Below are positions 25,061 through 35,626 of a stretch of 64,000 nucleotides of DNA, piece after piece. The DNA is from Sinohyriopsis cumingii. Taxonomy: Eukaryota > Mollusca > Bivalvia > Unionida > Unionidae. The position numbers were made by a program, and so were the translations under genes. The stretch spans positions 42,809,006-42,873,005 of the forward strand of contig CM068839.1 in assembly GCA_028554795.2 (NCBI GenBank), given 5' to 3'. The notes under the pieces are model-generated. The model did no database searches. It saw nothing but the letters and a program-made list of their open reading frames with translations, and was not told where the DNA came from. Every line of letters begins with the position of its first letter. Position 1 is the stretch's first letter.

Positions 25061-26100
25061 ACCATCTGAGATATGCAGATTGCATTATTGAGTGCAAGTC
25101 CATTTCTCTTGAGAAAAAAAATCAATAATGCCCCTTGAGTTCTGAAACTTAAGGTATTCTGTTACGATGTCACTTGTGCCATAACTATGCAACATGTCAA
25201 CTGTTACAGGCATGTGATGGTCCTGCAAACAGAGTAACAACAAAACAAGTGAATAAGTCAAGGGCTAACCAGCAACAGGGAGGGATCCGTTCTTTTTCCT
25301 CTCAACATTCTGGAAAATTTACATTTTCATCCAGCTAGAGATATTTGGGCTGCTGCCTTACAACTTAATAGTATACAACATACAGCTTTGCCTACTCAAC
25401 AATCCTTATTTCCTCAATCATGTCCCAATCCTTGTATTTTCTTTGATTGGTGACTTAACAATAATAGGTATTTGTATATTTTAGCATTACTGCCAGATGT
25501 ATGATTTGTGCAGTTCAGTATCACAGGCATCAGTGTCCTTTTGTGTTGAAATTTTAGCAAACCTGAAGGAACAGACATTTTAGCAGCATCACAGCTGTGT
25601 TTTCTAGGCCATCCTGGCCCTCTCCTGCTGGTGGTTCAATGTATTTAGATTGTGGAAAATCAAAGGTTTCTCCCTTTGGCAGGTGATAGAACAAACTCTG
25701 TAATGAAGACATCTCCAAGTGTATATAAGAAATAAATTCACTCACGTAATGATCTTTACATTTATGATAAATAATGAAATTGTTTCATATTTTATTTTTT
25801 ATTATTATGATGAAACAATAACACTGCATGACAAATAGTTAATTGTCTTCACTTTCACATGTACCTATATCTTTTACATAACAGAACAACATCATTGCAA
25901 TAGATTTCATCAGTAGATTGGCTTCTGAATCAGTAGAATATCTTGTCAACATAAATTTAAGCCTTTTATGGCGAATGAAAAAAATAACAAACAAAATTCA
26001 GATGAAATGTTACAATAATAATTAATTAATATGAGTCAGTGTATTTTCAATTAAGTGAAAAAGGAACAGTTGTGTATCTTAATTTCACTTCAAAGATTTT
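25061..26100. other. Intergenic, no gene seen
   Basis: No supported gene. A 63-codon minus frame at 25554-25745 (contains PKGETFDFPQSKYIEPP) has protein-like composition and might be a further piece of the neighbouring transposon or an eroded exon. I do not recognise it. Confidence 0.35.
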
Positions 26101-26101
26101 A

Positions 26102-26411
26102 GACCACTCTGGTGGCCTAGTGGTTAGAGCGTCTGCCCTGGATGTGGGAGGTCATGGGTTCAAACCTCTGTCCAGTAATTCCAGAGACATAAAAATGTTA
26201 CTCACAGCTGCCTTGCTAGGCTCTCAGTATTAAGAGGTTAGAGTTAGGACTGGTCAGGATAATGTGATGGGTGGGACATAATGCTACAAGTCTGCAGCAT
26301 GATGCCCCTAGTGCTTGACATCACTTTAAACTGCCAAACTGCAGACATTGTAGTGATATGACTGGAAAATTGTTAAAGCTACATTAATAATCCAAATCAC
26401 ACACACACACA
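26102..26411 (+). mobile_element. tRNA-derived SINE, family B, copy 3 (best preserved)
   Basis: The longest copy of the family, about 310 bp. A-box GGCCTAGTGGTTAGAGCGTC and B-box GGGTTCAAACC are both well kept. The body includes AAGAGGTTAGAGTTAGGAC and GATGGGTGGGACATAATGC. The 3' part reads GACATTGTAGTGATATGAC, TTGTTAAAGCTACATTAA and ends in ATCCAAATC plus a CA microsatellite. It serves as the reference for the family in this window. Confidence 0.85.
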
Positions 26412-26954
26412 AGGATTTTTTAAAAAAATCTTCATGTATTTTTTAGTCCTTTACAGGCATACAGCCTGATGTCAACTGACGAGTCACTATAATTATTAAG
26501 TTTCACACGTAACAGACTCAATAGTTTTCTGATCCTGATTTCCTTTATGTGAATATGGGTGCAAATGTCTGGCAATATTTTTTTCCCTCTGTACACTGTA
26601 CGATCAAAAAACTGAGTTTGCATGAAACCTGCAATGCAAACTCTAATGCTTTAGCAATGTATTTTAGCACTGAAGAAAGCATACTTTTCATCATCATGAA
26701 ATGAATTGACCAATAAAAGATAGGACCATCCCTTAGATATTACATTAAAACATTTTGTAGAAACATAATAACAATTAAACAAGAATCAAAATGCCTACAT
26801 AAATGTTTTTTCCAAAATAACATTTTGGATGGTATCTATTTGTTATTATTATTATCTCAGTACCATCAAAGATCAGCCAATCATTAATCAGATACTCACA
26901 AGCCAAAATGGACTGCCACTGATACTTTTACTACTTAACTCATTAATGAGTTAA

Positions 26955-27481
26955 CCCCTGGTGCTATGTTTATGCAGCAGGAGGTAGTAGCCTACTGCTG
27001 AGATCTGTAGCATCAAGGTGATGTATGATAAAATAAAGTGGGTGGTATTATAGAAAGGTAGGCAGATGTAGCTCTACAATGATACCAAATAATATGAACG
27101 TTCTAGTTGCACCACAAAATAAAGAGGGAAAAACCTAAAAAATTTACCCGATTTTCTTCCCACCCAAACATTGCCCATGGTCGGAATCTGATTTTTGTGT
27201 TCAGATTTTAGACTTTTTGGCCTCAGATCTAAGGCAGACTGGTCTCAACTGCACACAAGTGAACCTTTGCAAAAAGTAGGATAAGAATATGATGGGTCCT
27301 TTTACCCTTCTGCTCATGCATGAACAAAATAGCCAATGAAACACGATGTTTCTAACACAACTAGGCATTAGGTTAATGAGAAATCTCCTGGAAGTTGATG
27401 TATTAGGATGTATTCAGAAATAGCTCCCAAAATGTGTTTCCTACTCACATTTCAGGCAAAAATGACAAAAACCTTTAGGGG
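26955..27481. mobile_element. Candidate piggyBac-like MITE with TTAA target site
   Basis: TTAA flanks the element at 26951-26954 and 27482-27485. The ends read CCCCTGGTG (left) and CCCCTAAAGG (right, reverse-complemented). The surrounding ATGAGTTAA context is repeated on both sides. The 527-bp interior has no coding capacity. The TTAA duplication suggests piggyBac, but the inverted ends are short, so the family is tentative. Confidence 0.5.
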
Positions 27482-27485
27482 TTAA

Positions 27486-29155
27486 TGAGTTAAAACACCT
27501 TAATAAGTATGTAATAAAAATAAATATCCTGCCTTTGGCCTCAAACTCTCCAAATTACAAGAATAAATTTATCAAATTACACCATGTGTACACATTTCTT
27601 TTTTCACCATTTTTTCCATTTTTAATCCTCTAATTTTCAAAAGTGGCATATTGAATTCTAAAATAATAAGCGTTGTTAATAGCATTTAAAATTGTATTTT
27701 TGTCCTACTGCAGGTAGAATCACATGTTTGTGACAAAACGTTGACAGGATAAGACAGACTGAATGGTTTCTGAACTCATTCTGAAATGGTGTAGAGCATT
27801 GTCACAGTTAACAGACATAATAAAGGTCACTCGTTAATGATATTATTAATGGATTCTGTACTATAAAATTGTTCACAGATTATCTCCTGAAAAATTATTA
27901 ATGGATTATGTGCTGTAAAAGCCAGTGCTGAGCTATTAATAAACAGCAGCAGACAATAACAAGAAGAGATCCTATGTATCAACCATTGCATTTTTTTCAC
28001 TGATGGAGACAACAATAGATAGGAAGAACAATGAACAAGAGTAGATTCTCAAGTAACAAAATAATTACTCTGTCTCAAAATAGGATCAAATGTGTTTCTG
28101 CACGATTATACATAATAACTTTTTAACTTAATCTGCAGTTTTATTATTTGAAGACTCAATTAAAAATTTACCAAAAGTTAAGAAACATTTATATTTTCAT
28201 AAGTGATTTTATTATACATATACTTAGCAAAAAAAAAACATTGGTCATTTATCTAAATGGTACACAAATATTACTCCAAAGACATTGAAATGTGAACTCT
28301 TTTCTTCATTCAAATATAAAACATCAAAATATGCACTAATAAAATAATAAAAAGAATAAAATGATAAAATGCTTTTCTAGATGATTATAAATGATCATTC
28401 TTAAATTTTTTTAATCTCCTGTTGCATTACTTGATGCCTCAACTTAAAAATGTACCCGAAGTTAATTGCAATTTTAACCTATACTTTGCAAACAATACAC
28501 TGGTAATTTGATGTATCAAAATCTTACATCAGTATTTTTTTCTAAATGGTCAAAAGTTCAATTTTTTTCTTGATTAAAATATAAACATAAAAATATGTAG
28601 TTCAAACACAATACAAACTTTTTTAAAAAATTATTTAAAAAAAATTTAATTGTATCTGACTTAAAAATCTTATTATTTTCATTAAAAAATTCTGCAAAAT
28701 TTTCATAACTTTTTTATATAAAAAAATGAAAAGGACATCAGTTCAATGTATGAAAAATATGATACATTTTCTTTAATACATATAGTATACAAAAAGTGTG
28801 TAAATATTTTACATGAACTGCAACATGCTTGAAATCAATCCTTTGTATTTTCCATCACCCATTTTGCCTAAAACACATAATACACTGCAAAATATAATTT
28901 AAAAAAGATGTAATGTGCAATGGAAAGAAAACAAAAAACAGATACTTGAAATGAAAGGTGCATTAATTAGTACAACATATAATTGACCATAAGCTTTGAT
29001 TACTACTGGCTTTATAACATGCTGTATCAGGCATGAAACTAATTAAAGCAGGACCAATTCCACAACTTAGGAATTGTACTGTAGTATGTTTTACATTTAA
29101 AATATTTTAATTTCATTCTCCATGTTATGTTAAAGTATGTGAAGCAAATGCATAT
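27486..29155. other. Intergenic; diverged ~290-bp tandem duplication
   Basis: The stretches at about 28130-28360 and 28420-28610 share several blocks in order (AAAAATTTACC/AAAAATGTACC, TTTCTAAATGG, AAATATAAA) and look like an old, diverged direct duplication. The rest is AT-rich with nothing recognisable. Confidence 0.4.
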
Positions 29156-29374
29156 ACCATACATGCTTGTTTGTACGTCATGTCCATCTGCTAATGACAT
29201 AGACCCTGATATGCTGTTGCATAATGTGCTGGCAGATCATGGTCTATGTTCTTTGTTCTACTGATTACTCCAATCAAACTGAATAGACCAAGTTCTGCTG
29301 GCACATTCTGTAATGACAGATCTGGGCCTGTGCATTTTGGGTTTGATTCAACTTGTATGTAAGAATATACTGTA
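29156..29374. mobile_element. Multi-hairpin MITE, family M2, copy 2
   Basis: Same layout as copy 1: a left arm starting CATACATGCTTGTTTGTACG, internal hairpins around GCATAATGTGCTGGCAGATC and GCACATTCTGTAATG, and a right arm ending TTCAACTTGTATGTAAG. Borders are approximate. Confidence 0.65.
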
Positions 29375-29513
29375 GGTAAACTAGAATTGGTTGCATTGGT
29401 AACCAGCTTATAAACTAAAAGTATAAAAAATATTATGCATGTATATATGAGAAAAAAAACAATACATGAGGAATATTCACTGGTGATAATAATGATAACT
29501 ACTTGCTAGGTTA

Positions 29514-29751
29514 ACCATATTTACTCGTAAAATTAGTCCAACTGCAAATGGCATAGACCCAGATCTGCTGTCACAAAATGTGCTGGAAGATCTGGGTCTG
29601 AGCTATTTATTCTACCTATTACTCCCAACAAAATGCATATTTCCAATCTGCTGGCACATTATGCAACGGTAGATCTTAGTCAATGCAGTTTGCAGCTGGA
29701 CTTGATTGTTGTTTGCAGCTGGACTTGATTGTAAGCAAGTACACATGGTAT
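29514..29751. mobile_element. Multi-hairpin MITE, family M2, copy 3
   Basis: The clearest hairpin copy: GACCCAGATCTGCTG and GAAGATCTGGGTC face each other across a short loop, and the outer arms (CATATTTACTCG...AGTCCAACTG; CAGCTGGACTTGATTG) pair as well. A 20-bp piece of the right arm (TTTGCAGCTGGACTTGATTG) is duplicated in tandem. A 56-bp minisatellite begins just to its right. Confidence 0.68.
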
Positions 29752-29764
29752 ATACAGGACTGAA

Positions 29765-30500
29765 TCCTTTTTACATGCCTGGTATCAAAACGATCTGCAT
29801 ATATGGACTAATTGGCCAAGTCCTTTTTACATGCCTGGTATCAAAACGATCTGCATATATGGACTAATTGGCCAAGTCCTTTTTACATGCCTGGTATCAA
29901 AACGATCTGCATATATGGACTAATTGGCCAAGTCCTTTTTACATGCCTGGTATCAAAACGATCTGCATATATAGACTAATTGGCCAAGTCCTTTTTACAT
30001 GCCTGGTATCAAAACGATCTGCATATATGGACTAATTGGCCAAGTCCTTTTTACATGCCTGGTATCAAAACGATCTGCATATATGGACTAATTGGCCAAG
30101 TCCTTTTTACATGCCTGGTATCAAAACGATCTGCATATATGGACTAATTGGCCAAGTCCTTTTTACATGCCTGGTATCAAAACGATCTGCATATATGGAC
30201 TAATTGGCCAAGTCCTTTTTACATGCCTGGTATCAAAACGATCTGCATATATGGACTAATTGGCCAAGTCCTTTTTACATGCCTGGTATCAAAATGATCT
30301 GCATATATGGACTAATTGGCCAAGTCCTTTTTACATGCCTGGTATCAAAATGATCTGCATATATGGACTAATTGGCCAAGTCCTTTTTACATGCCTGGTA
30401 TCAAAATGATATGCATATATGGACTAATTGACCAAGTCCTTTATACATGCCTGGTATCAAAATGATTTCCATTTTTACACGCCTGATATTATGAAAGGTT
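29765..30500. repeat. 56-bp minisatellite
   Basis: About 12 tandem copies of a 56-bp unit containing CATGCCTGGTATCAAAACGA and TATGGACTAATTGGCCAAGT. Copies are almost identical on the left (AAAACGATCTG). The right-hand copies carry AAAATGATCTG and finally AAAATGATATG, so divergence is concentrated at the right edge. Confidence 0.95.
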
Positions 30501-30980
30501 ATCACCAGCACTGCAAATACCCCCCAAGACTGATATACATAATATTTTTAATATTGAACAAATTCTATGCCAGTCATCTATCTTATTTCTTTTGAAGAAA
30601 CATTTGGGTAAAATACTAAGAATTTGATCATGCTGAGTGGCTTCTGTTGTCTCTTTACACAACCACATTAAATTCTACTTAATTCACATTTTTGTTTCTC
30701 TAGAACCTTTTAGTTTATATTTATATATTTATATATATAAAATCTAAATTACCTATCATGGTGCAAACTGGTCTTTCATTACAGACATGTACATTTGTTT
30801 AAATTGTCTAAATCACTCAGATTCAACATTTTCATGATTAACCTCTAAATCTGCTCTGATTCTGAATAGCCCCATGACTGCCTGCTTGCTCAATGTACCA
30901 TATTTATTTGAGACCATGTTTGTAGATTTACATTTGCAATAGCCTGTATTTCTGCTGATTGACTTTTGTTGTCTGGTTCT
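30501..30980. other. Spacer between minisatellites
   Basis: AT-rich spacer with a TTTATATA-type run near 30715-30740. A 61-codon minus frame at 30813-30998 has no recognisable domain. Confidence 0.4.
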
Positions 30981-31672
30981 GAAACATGAAACAAACAAGT
31001 TGAATGTTGCATCTCAATTTGACACGAAACAGACAAGCTGAATGCTGCATCTCAATTTGACATGAAACAGACAAGTTGAATGCTGCATCTCAATTTGACA
31101 TGAAACAAACAAGTTGAATGTTGCATCTCAATTTGACACGAAACAGACAAGCTGAATGCTGCATCTCAATTTGACATGAAACAGACAAGTTGAATGCTGC
31201 ATCTCAATTTGACATGAAACAAACAAGTTGAATGCTGCATCTCAATTTGACATGAAACAAACAAAGTGAATGCTGCGTCTCAATGAGACATGAAACAGAC
31301 AAGTTGAATGTTGCATCTCAATTTGACATGAAACATTCAAGTTGAATGCTGCATCTTAATTTGACATGAAACAGACAAGTTGAATGCTGCATCTCAATTT
31401 GACATGAAACAAACAAACTGAATGCTGCATCTCAATGAGACATGAAACAGACAAGTTGAATGCTGCATCTCAATGAGACATGAAACAGACAAGTTGAATG
31501 TTGCATCTCAATTTGACATGAAACAGACAAGTTGAATGCTGCATCTCAATTTGACATGAAACAGACAAGTTGAATGCTGCATCTCAATTTGACATAAAAC
31601 AGACAAGTTGAATGCTGCATCTCAATTAGGCATGAAACAAACAAGTTGATTGCTGCATCTCAATTTAATATG
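30981..31672. repeat. 38-bp minisatellite
   Basis: About 18 copies of a 38-bp unit built on CATGAAACAGACAAGTTGAA, TGCTGCATCTCAATTTGA. Variants such as AACAAACAAG, CAATGAGACA and ATGTTGC recur in patches, showing local copying. It is directly followed by the 3' part of a family-B SINE. Confidence 0.95.
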
Positions 31673-31675
31673 AAA

Positions 31676-31770
31676 AGATGCTAGAGTGCTAGACATCACT
31701 ATAAACTGCCACAAAGCAGACACTAGCAATATGGATGAAAAATTATTAAAGCTACCTTAAAAATCCAAAA

Positions 31771-31804
<34 letters not shown>

Positions 31805-31815
31805 ACACACACACA
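31676..31815 (+). mobile_element. tRNA-derived SINE, family B, 3' fragment (copy 4)
   Basis: Only the 3' third of the family-B consensus is present: TGCTAGACATCACTATAAAC, CAGACACTAGCAATATGGAT, ATTATTAAAGCTACCTTAAA, then a CT microsatellite (31772-31797) and a CA run. The head is missing and the minisatellite occupies its place. Confidence 0.72.
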
Positions 31816-32025
31816 TGGATGTTCTACTGTAAATACAGTCCAGGTGGTAATTATCAGTCATGTCCAGTTCATGAAGTGAAAACTTGTTTTTTTTTTGTTT
31901 TAAATCAGCTTTTTAAAACATGAACAGTTTCTTCTGCTTATTATGAATTCAAATAAATCAAGCTGCCAGCTCCATCTCATTACATATCATTTTTGCATTG
32001 TAGCCCCTGCCCCCCACAAGTGATT
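31816..32025. other. Spacer, no feature seen
   Basis: Short spacer with a poly-T tract near 31890 and a C-run near 32010. Confidence 0.4.
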
Positions 32026-32335
32026 CAGTGACATCTGGATATTATCTAAACGAGTGATATCTAGATATTGTCTAAAAGAGTGATATCTGGATTTTATATA
32101 AACAAGTGATATCTGGATAATATCTAAAACAGGGATATCTGCATTGTCTAAAAGAGTGATATCTAGATATTATTTAAAAGCATATCTGGATATTATCTAC
32201 ACAAGTGATATCTGGATATTATCTAAAAGATAGACATCTAGATATTCTCTAAAAGAGTTATACCTGGATATCATCTAAAACAGGGATATCTGGATATTAT
32301 CTCAAACAGGGATATCCGGATATTATTTAAAATTG
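32026..32335. repeat. ~27-bp minisatellite with dyad core
   Basis: About 11 degenerate copies of a 26-28-bp unit based on GTGATATCTGGATATTATCT then AAAAGA. The core (GATATCYRGATATT) is nearly self-complementary, so single strands could form small hairpins. Confidence 0.9.
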
Positions 32336-32650
32336 TTCAATCAATACATTTGGAACAAATTCCCTTATATCCATTAACTCTTGATCAAGTATCCATGCAT
32401 TATGTTGTGAATTTCACAGTTTTTAACTACAAAATGGTGGCAACATTCACAGATGTGCTATGCAGAAGGCACTGAACATGTTCATGAAAAGTAATGCAGA
32501 ATGACTCAAGAGATAGTGTCCTTTAAAAAACAATAATGTAATAAAGCAAAATCTAGTTTCCAGTACCAGAATAGTTTTCTCATTGCCAGACTAGTATGGT
32601 TTTGTTCATGACCTATTAACTTTATAATTATATATTGATTTGTTTAGTTT
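32336..32650. other. Intergenic spacer
   Basis: No gene or repeat recognised between the minisatellite and the next SINE pair. Confidence 0.4.
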
Positions 32651-32824
32651 TAATGACACCTTTAACACATGATTGGCTATTTCATGCCAAGGAAATCGAA
32701 GCTAAATACCTTTCCCGAGGACATACTGAGGCAACTGAACCAGTCTGGCCTAGGTGGGCATCAAAACCCAGAGCCCTCGCGTTACAAGTCTGAAGCTTAC
32801 CAACTGAGCTACTGCATCTCCCAT
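32651..32824 (-). mobile_element. tRNA-derived SINE, family C (minus strand)
   Basis: On the minus strand the head reads GGGAGATGCAGTAGCTCAGT then TGGTAAGC, a good A-box, followed about 30 bp later by CTCTGGGTTTTGATGCCC at the B-box position. The body extends left to about 32651. No folded tRNA end structure is preserved, so this is a SINE rather than a tRNA gene. It is seen only once in the window. Confidence 0.6.
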
Positions 32825-32829
32825 AAAAT

Positions 32830-33003
32830 TTGGGAGCTGTGGTGGCTCAGAGGTTAGCATGCTGAACGCAATCACAAGGGTGCAGGTTCAATTCCAATCA
32901 TCAGAAGTTCCTGGGTTAGCTACCATAATGTGTCCTTGGGCAAGGTGCTTTACTACAATTGTCTTGCTGTGCCATAAATCACCACACCAAACCAAACCAA
33001 AAT
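32830..33003 (+). mobile_element. tRNA-derived SINE, family D
   Basis: The plus-strand head GAGCTGTGGTGGCTCAGAGG then TTAGCATGCTGAA holds the A-box, and GTGCAGGTTCAATTCC the B-box. The central block GTGTCCTTGGGCAAGGTGCT then TTACTACAATTG resembles a conserved domain seen in many metazoan SINEs, though I cannot say which named type. The tail repeats AAACC. It starts 6 bp from the head of the family-C copy, so the two are head to head. Confidence 0.68.
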
Positions 33004-33289
33004 GGCCATAAAATTATACATATTTCACACATGTAAGTTATATGAAAGCAGATGAAACATTCCAGTAAAAAAGAAAATGTCAATATAATAAAGCACATAA
33101 AAATGGCAACAGAAATTTCTTTTTGCAAAAATAACTGGACAAAGACGAGTTAACAAAAATCTCACAATGTGAAGTCAAACCTTGAAATCAAAATGAATAT
33201 AGATACAACTATAAAATCTATTTTCTTTCAAACACAGTGACCTTCTTATCCAACAAATTTCTCTCAAGCACAAAAGGACAATACTCTTA

Positions 33290-33684
33290 ATCACACACAA
33301 ATATAATCACACGAACAGTCATACAAATATCCATATGCAGACACATGGAACATGCACAGTCACACAAATATCAATATGCTGACATAAATAGAACACACAA
33401 AAATATAGTTACACAAATATCCATATGCAGACATAAATGGAACACACATACAAATATAGTCACACAAATATCCATATGCAGACACAGAGATGGAACAAAC
33501 ATACAAATATAGTCACACAAATACCCGTTTGCAGATACATAACTGGAATACAAAAAAGTCACACAAATACCCAAATGCAGATTAATCAATGGAATACTCA
33601 CAAAATACCGTCACATAAAACCCATATGCAGACACATAGATGCAACACACATATAGTCACACAAATACCCATATAAAGAAATAA
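33290..33684. repeat. ~41-53-bp minisatellite
   Basis: About eight copies of a unit of variable length containing CACACAAATATCCATATGCA, GACA and ACACACATACAAATATAG. Frames of 76-79 codons on both strands here only translate the repeat. Confidence 0.9.
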
Positions 33685-35422
33685 ATAAAACAAAAACAAA
33701 AAAAAACATAAATCATGGCTTTCACAGAAAATTTAAGGATTAAAATGCATATAATGACCTTCTCTGTTTACTCTGAAATGCCACACAAAAGTTAAATTTT
33801 ATAACTAAATTTTAATATGTCTCATTTAGACTCAATGATTCTATTTCCTTAAAGGCATAACATTTCATTAGAATAAATTGACTGAAATTTAAAATACAAA
33901 TTTCCATTAAGATGACTACTGCTTTGAATGATTCTGAAAAAGACAAGCTGATTTTGAAAGCAGGGATCTGGAAGTAATTTCGATTTGACTATTCGGTAAC
34001 TAGACTGACTAAATCACTACAAATTAGCCAAGGATCAAGAACTTTTCATGTAATCATATATTTTAAAACTATGTTTGTACATGAACTAATTGCTTTCATA
34101 ATGTGTTCTGCTATTTGTAAATTTGGAAATTTGTAAACATGGCAACTACTCAAGACATGTCATCAATTTGCAATGCTTGCATAATGCATAACAGAACTGT
34201 ATCCACATGATATGGATGCACTTTATCAACATGATAGAACTGAAGGGCACAGATACAAGTCAAACTGCACAGATACAAGTCAAAATGCACAGATACAAGT
34301 CAAACAAAGGCCACAGCAAGGTAAAATTTTGCAACAGAAAGATAAATATCAAACTTAACAAGGGAAAATGAAAATAAAACCGGATCTAGGTCTTAATGTA
34401 AAGTCTCAAACCAAATTTGATTTCAATCAATGAGTCTTCAAATACTATTAAGCAGAAACAAATTGTACGGGCAAAATGCTCATCAAACAAATTTGAACGT
34501 CAAAGTGCTCAGTCAAACAAATGCATAAAAGTTTGCTTGACAATGGTGAAAACTGAACTTGATCTATGTCTTCTAAATGGAAAGCCTCATTTCAAATTTG
34601 GTTTGAATGCACAAAAAATTTGAACGTTTCTCAACAGATAAAATCATTGTGGGACAGGACTGGAGAGATGGATACGCAACACTGCCCCCCCCCCTTTTAG
34701 CAGATGTGGGCATAAATTAAACCAATTTAAAGCAAAATTTTGGTTCTTGCAAGAAAAATTGCAGTTTAAAAAAAAGATTTTTAAGCGTCATTCTCAGATC
34801 ATAAATGAGATACAAATATTTTAGTAAGTTGCACAGACTATCCATCAGAATAGGCAAACACTGGCATCTTCTCATGTTAGGAGATACAAATTTTGATACA
34901 GATTTTTGTCAAATATGAATCAAATTCATCTCTTCCTCATGTGAGAGAACAAAACCCTTTCAGAAAGAGATGAAGTAGGTGGATAAACAAATGTTTAGAT
35001 ATTTTTTTTTTTAAAAAATAATACAATTGATAATAAAAACTACTGAATAGAACAAAATCTTTCAAAGATGTTTCAGCCAATATTTATGAACTTAATTCAA
35101 CATTTTAAATAAGATTAACTACAGATTTTTAAGAAATATTATATAAATCTGTCAATACTGGAAACCACTAGTCTCTTTTTTAATGTGTTAGTAACAAGAA
35201 GTGTGAGTCATTATGAGGTATCATGCTGTCACAATAACATTACTAAAACATAAACCAACGATTCACGTCCAGAAAACCTTCCGAATGGTGACTGAAACAA
35301 TCCAGTATCTATGGTATCACACTCCTGGATAGAACACCAGAGGATTAGTCTGTTATGAAGCTACGATGTTGTTTACATCAGTATGTCAAATATCTGCAAC
35401 CAATGGTCGAGAAAAGGAAAGT
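33685..35422. other. Intergenic, 3' side of PHKB
   Basis: The part next to 35422 is probably PHKB 3' UTR on the minus strand. No clear AATAAA on the minus strand was found close by; a variant ATTAAA is near 35178. Three copies of a 24-bp unit (GCACAGATACAAGTCAAA) lie at 34238-34305, and a C-run at about 34686-34696. The 68-codon frame at 34417-34623 is not supported as a gene. Confidence 0.45.
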
Positions 35423-35626
35423 TTATGTGATGCAGCACATGTCATCAGACGTAACATTAATCCCCCCATCCAGGAGACTCTTGATGATGGCTTTTGTAAT
35501 GTAACTTGTGGTGCCATTTCTGATATTTGGAGCGGTGTTGAAGAAGCATTTCATGTCATCTTGTTTTTCACGACCTTCTGATTTACTGAGATCTTTTTGA
35601 AAATCATCAAAGGAATCTTGGATAAT
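35423..35626 (-). CDS. PHKB: PHKB terminal coding exon (CaaX end)
   Basis: Phase-0 exon encoding the last 67 residues and the stop. It begins after the minus-strand acceptor TTTTTTCAG. It reads IIQDSFDDFQKDLSKSEGRE, KQDDMKCFFNTAP, TSYITKAIIKSLLDGG and ends DDMCCIT. This lines up with human PHKB (FNEFQKDQS, EKQDDMTSFYNTPP, SYLTKAVMNLLLEG, DDPCLIS, from memory). The last four residues, CCIT, have the cysteine, two mostly aliphatic positions and X of a prenylation box, as in the farnesylated mammalian subunit, though the first of the two aliphatic positions is a second Cys. Membrane attachment is therefore likely but inferred. Confidence 0.95.
   Translation of the reverse strand: MIQDSFDDFQKDLSKSEGREKQDDMKCFFNTAPNIRNGTTSYITKAIIKSLLDGGINVTSDDMCCIT

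Noticed and set aside
29765-31672. Regular repeats of 38 and 56 bp that might look like a CRISPR array
   Set aside because: The units are directly adjacent without unique spacers, and the context is a metazoan genome with spliced genes. They are minisatellites.
3777-33003. tRNA-like stretches with A and B boxes, considered as tRNA genes
   Set aside because: They lack a foldable complete cloverleaf, continue into shared 170-250-bp bodies and several carry target-site duplications. They are SINE heads.
33371-33676. Frames of 76 and 79 codons on opposite strands
   Set aside because: They translate a minisatellite unit over and over.
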